Source: JANNGZ01 sp031404155 (GTDB taxonomy: Bacteria; Pseudomonadota; Gammaproteobacteria; Burkholderiales; Burkholderiaceae_C). From it: a DNA stretch of 6,454 bases. The position numbers were made by a program, and so were the translations under genes. Shown here piece after piece: positions 5,741 to 6,454 of the stretch (positions are counted from its first letter, which is position 1; each line of letters begins with the position of its first letter). A model generated the notes under the pieces. It saw only the letters and a list, made by a program, of their open reading frames with translations. It made no database searches and was not told the origin of the DNA. Where the stretch lies: NCBI GenBank assembly GCA_031404155.1, contig JANNGZ010000297.1, forward strand, positions 1 through 6,454. The letters run 5' to 3'.

Positions 5741-6454
5741 TCACTCGGGCTGGCGCGGCGAGTCGTTTCCCGGCGGATTGCCCGGCACGGCTTCGGCCAC
5801 CGCCTCGCCGCGGTTCTCGCGCGGTGCGTCTCGGCTTTCACGCGGCTCGCGGCGCGGGCCGCGGTCGTCGCGGCGCGGGCCACGGTCGCCACGGTCGCCG
5901 TATTCGCGGCGCGGGCGCTCTTCCTCGACATAACCTTCCGGCCGCTCGAGCAGCGCCTTCATCGACAACTTGATGCGGCCCTTTTCGTCGGTCTCGAGCA
6001 CCTTGACCTTGACCACCTGGCCTTCCTTCAAGAAGTCCTCGACCTTCTCGACCCGCTGGTGCGCGATCTGGCTGATGTGCAGCAGGCCGTCCTTGCCCGG
6101 CAAGATGTGGATAAGCGCGCCGAAGTCCAGGATGTTGGTCACCGCACCTTCGTAGACCTTGCCGATCTCGGCCTCGGCGGTGATCTCGGTGATGCGCTTC
6201 TTGGCGAACTCGGCCTTGTCGGCATCGGTCGACGCGATCGTGATCGTGCCGTCTTCGCCGATGTCGATCGTGCAGCCGGTTTCTTCGGTCAGCGCACGGA
6301 TGGTGGAGCCACCCTTGCCGATCACGTCGCGGATCTTCTCGGGGTTGATCTTCATCGTGTACAGGCGCGGCGCGAACTGGCTCACCTCGGTACGGGCGCC
6401 GCCCACCGCTTCCTGCATCTTGGCCAGGATGTGCAGGCGCGCTTCCTTGGCCTG
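5741..6454 (-). CDS. pnp: Polyribonucleotide nucleotidyltransferase (PNPase), C-terminal part (partial)
   Basis: The visible 237 residues are the C-terminal third of PNPase, the phosphorolytic 3'-5' exoribonuclease of mRNA decay; the start and both catalytic RNase PH cores lie beyond the right edge. In visible numbering, QAKEARLHILAKM (1-13) is the end of the second core. The KH domain has IRDVIGKGGSTIRALTEETG at 41-60 with the GKGG loop. The S1 domain spans about 97-168 (GKVYEGAVTNILDFGALIHI, then KDGLLHISQI, then GRIKLSMKALL). After it, about 179-216 is an Arg/Asp/Glu/Gly tail of RGPRRD-type repeats, then a Pro/Asn-rich end. The tail is absent from E. coli-like minimal forms and probably disordered and RNA-contacting (inference). 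The stop at 5741 is followed by a strong hairpin. Confidence 0.96.
   Translation of the reverse strand, partial: QAKEARLHILAKMQEAVGGARTEVSQFAPRLYTMKINPEKIRDVIGKGGSTIRALTEETGCTIDIGEDGTITIASTDADKAEFAKKRITEITAEAEIGKVYEGAVTNILDFGALIHILPGKDGLLHISQIAHQRVEKVEDFLKEGQVVKVKVLETDEKGRIKLSMKALLERPEGYVEEERPRREYGDRGDRGPRRDDRGPRREPRESRDAPRENRGEAVAEAVPGNPPGNDSPRQPE
5847..5888 (-). repeat. pnp: Two 21-bp tandem repeats in the pnp tail
   Basis: Two adjacent 21-bp units at 5847-5867 and 5868-5888 differ at one base and encode DRGPRRE followed, in protein order, by DRGPRRD in the reverse unit order. Degenerate partial units continue to about 5915 (CGGCGCGGG and CACGGTCG pieces). Unit length is a multiple of three, so copy-number change would keep the frame. 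Confidence 0.8.

Noticed and set aside
4444..5973. A 509-codon open frame on the plus strand opposite tpiA, the oxidoreductase and pnp
   Set aside because: It spans three genuine minus-strand genes and their gaps, with no recognisable motif; a GC-driven shadow.

Overview
The window is a GC-rich stretch (about two thirds G+C by eye) in which every recognisable gene lies on the minus strand. In transcription order, from the right edge to the left, they are pnp (3' part), a quinone oxidoreductase, tpiA, secG, tRNA-Leu(GAG), nuoA, nuoB, nuoC, nuoD and the first codons of nuoE. The order tpiA-secG-tRNA-Leu-nuo and the protein sequences point to a betaproteobacterium of the order Burkholderiales, probably in or near the Comamonadaceae/Rubrivivax-Leptothrix group. 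That placement is inferred from synteny and protein character, not from a database search.

Right part (3464-6454): the end of polynucleotide phosphorylase (KH and S1 domains plus an Arg/Asp-rich tail) is followed by a zinc-less medium-chain dehydrogenase/reductase of the NAD(P)H quinone oxidoreductase type, then triosephosphate isomerase and SecG. Gaps are 19-49 bp, so these could share a transcript. A strong hairpin without a U-tract sits between pnp and the oxidoreductase.

Middle (3134-3463): a tRNA-Leu(GAG) gene with encoded CCA is flanked by a 146-bp secG-tRNA gap holding three small GC hairpins and a -10-like hexamer, and by a 99-bp tRNA-nuoA gap. The latter contains a perfect 16-bp tandem duplication just before the nuoA start codon.

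Left part (1-3133): nuoA-nuoB-nuoC-nuoD and the start of nuoE encode the head of the proton-pumping NADH:quinone oxidoreductase (complex I) operon. NuoA is a membrane subunit; NuoB, C and D form the connecting/quinone module. The spacing is uneven: nuoC-nuoB is 40 bp and nuoD/nuoE overlap, but nuoA-nuoB (186 bp) and nuoC-nuoD (192 bp) are separated by long, highly structured spacers.

The most interesting signal is in those two spacers. They hold two diverged copies, in opposite orientation, of one roughly 110-bp multi-hairpin element. The stems differ between copies by paired, compensatory base changes while the GCGAGACG loop region is identical. One copy also supplies the G-run that appears to be the ribosome binding site of nuoD. 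The genes are ordinary housekeeping genes; I see no defence, phage or transposase gene, and no CRISPR array.
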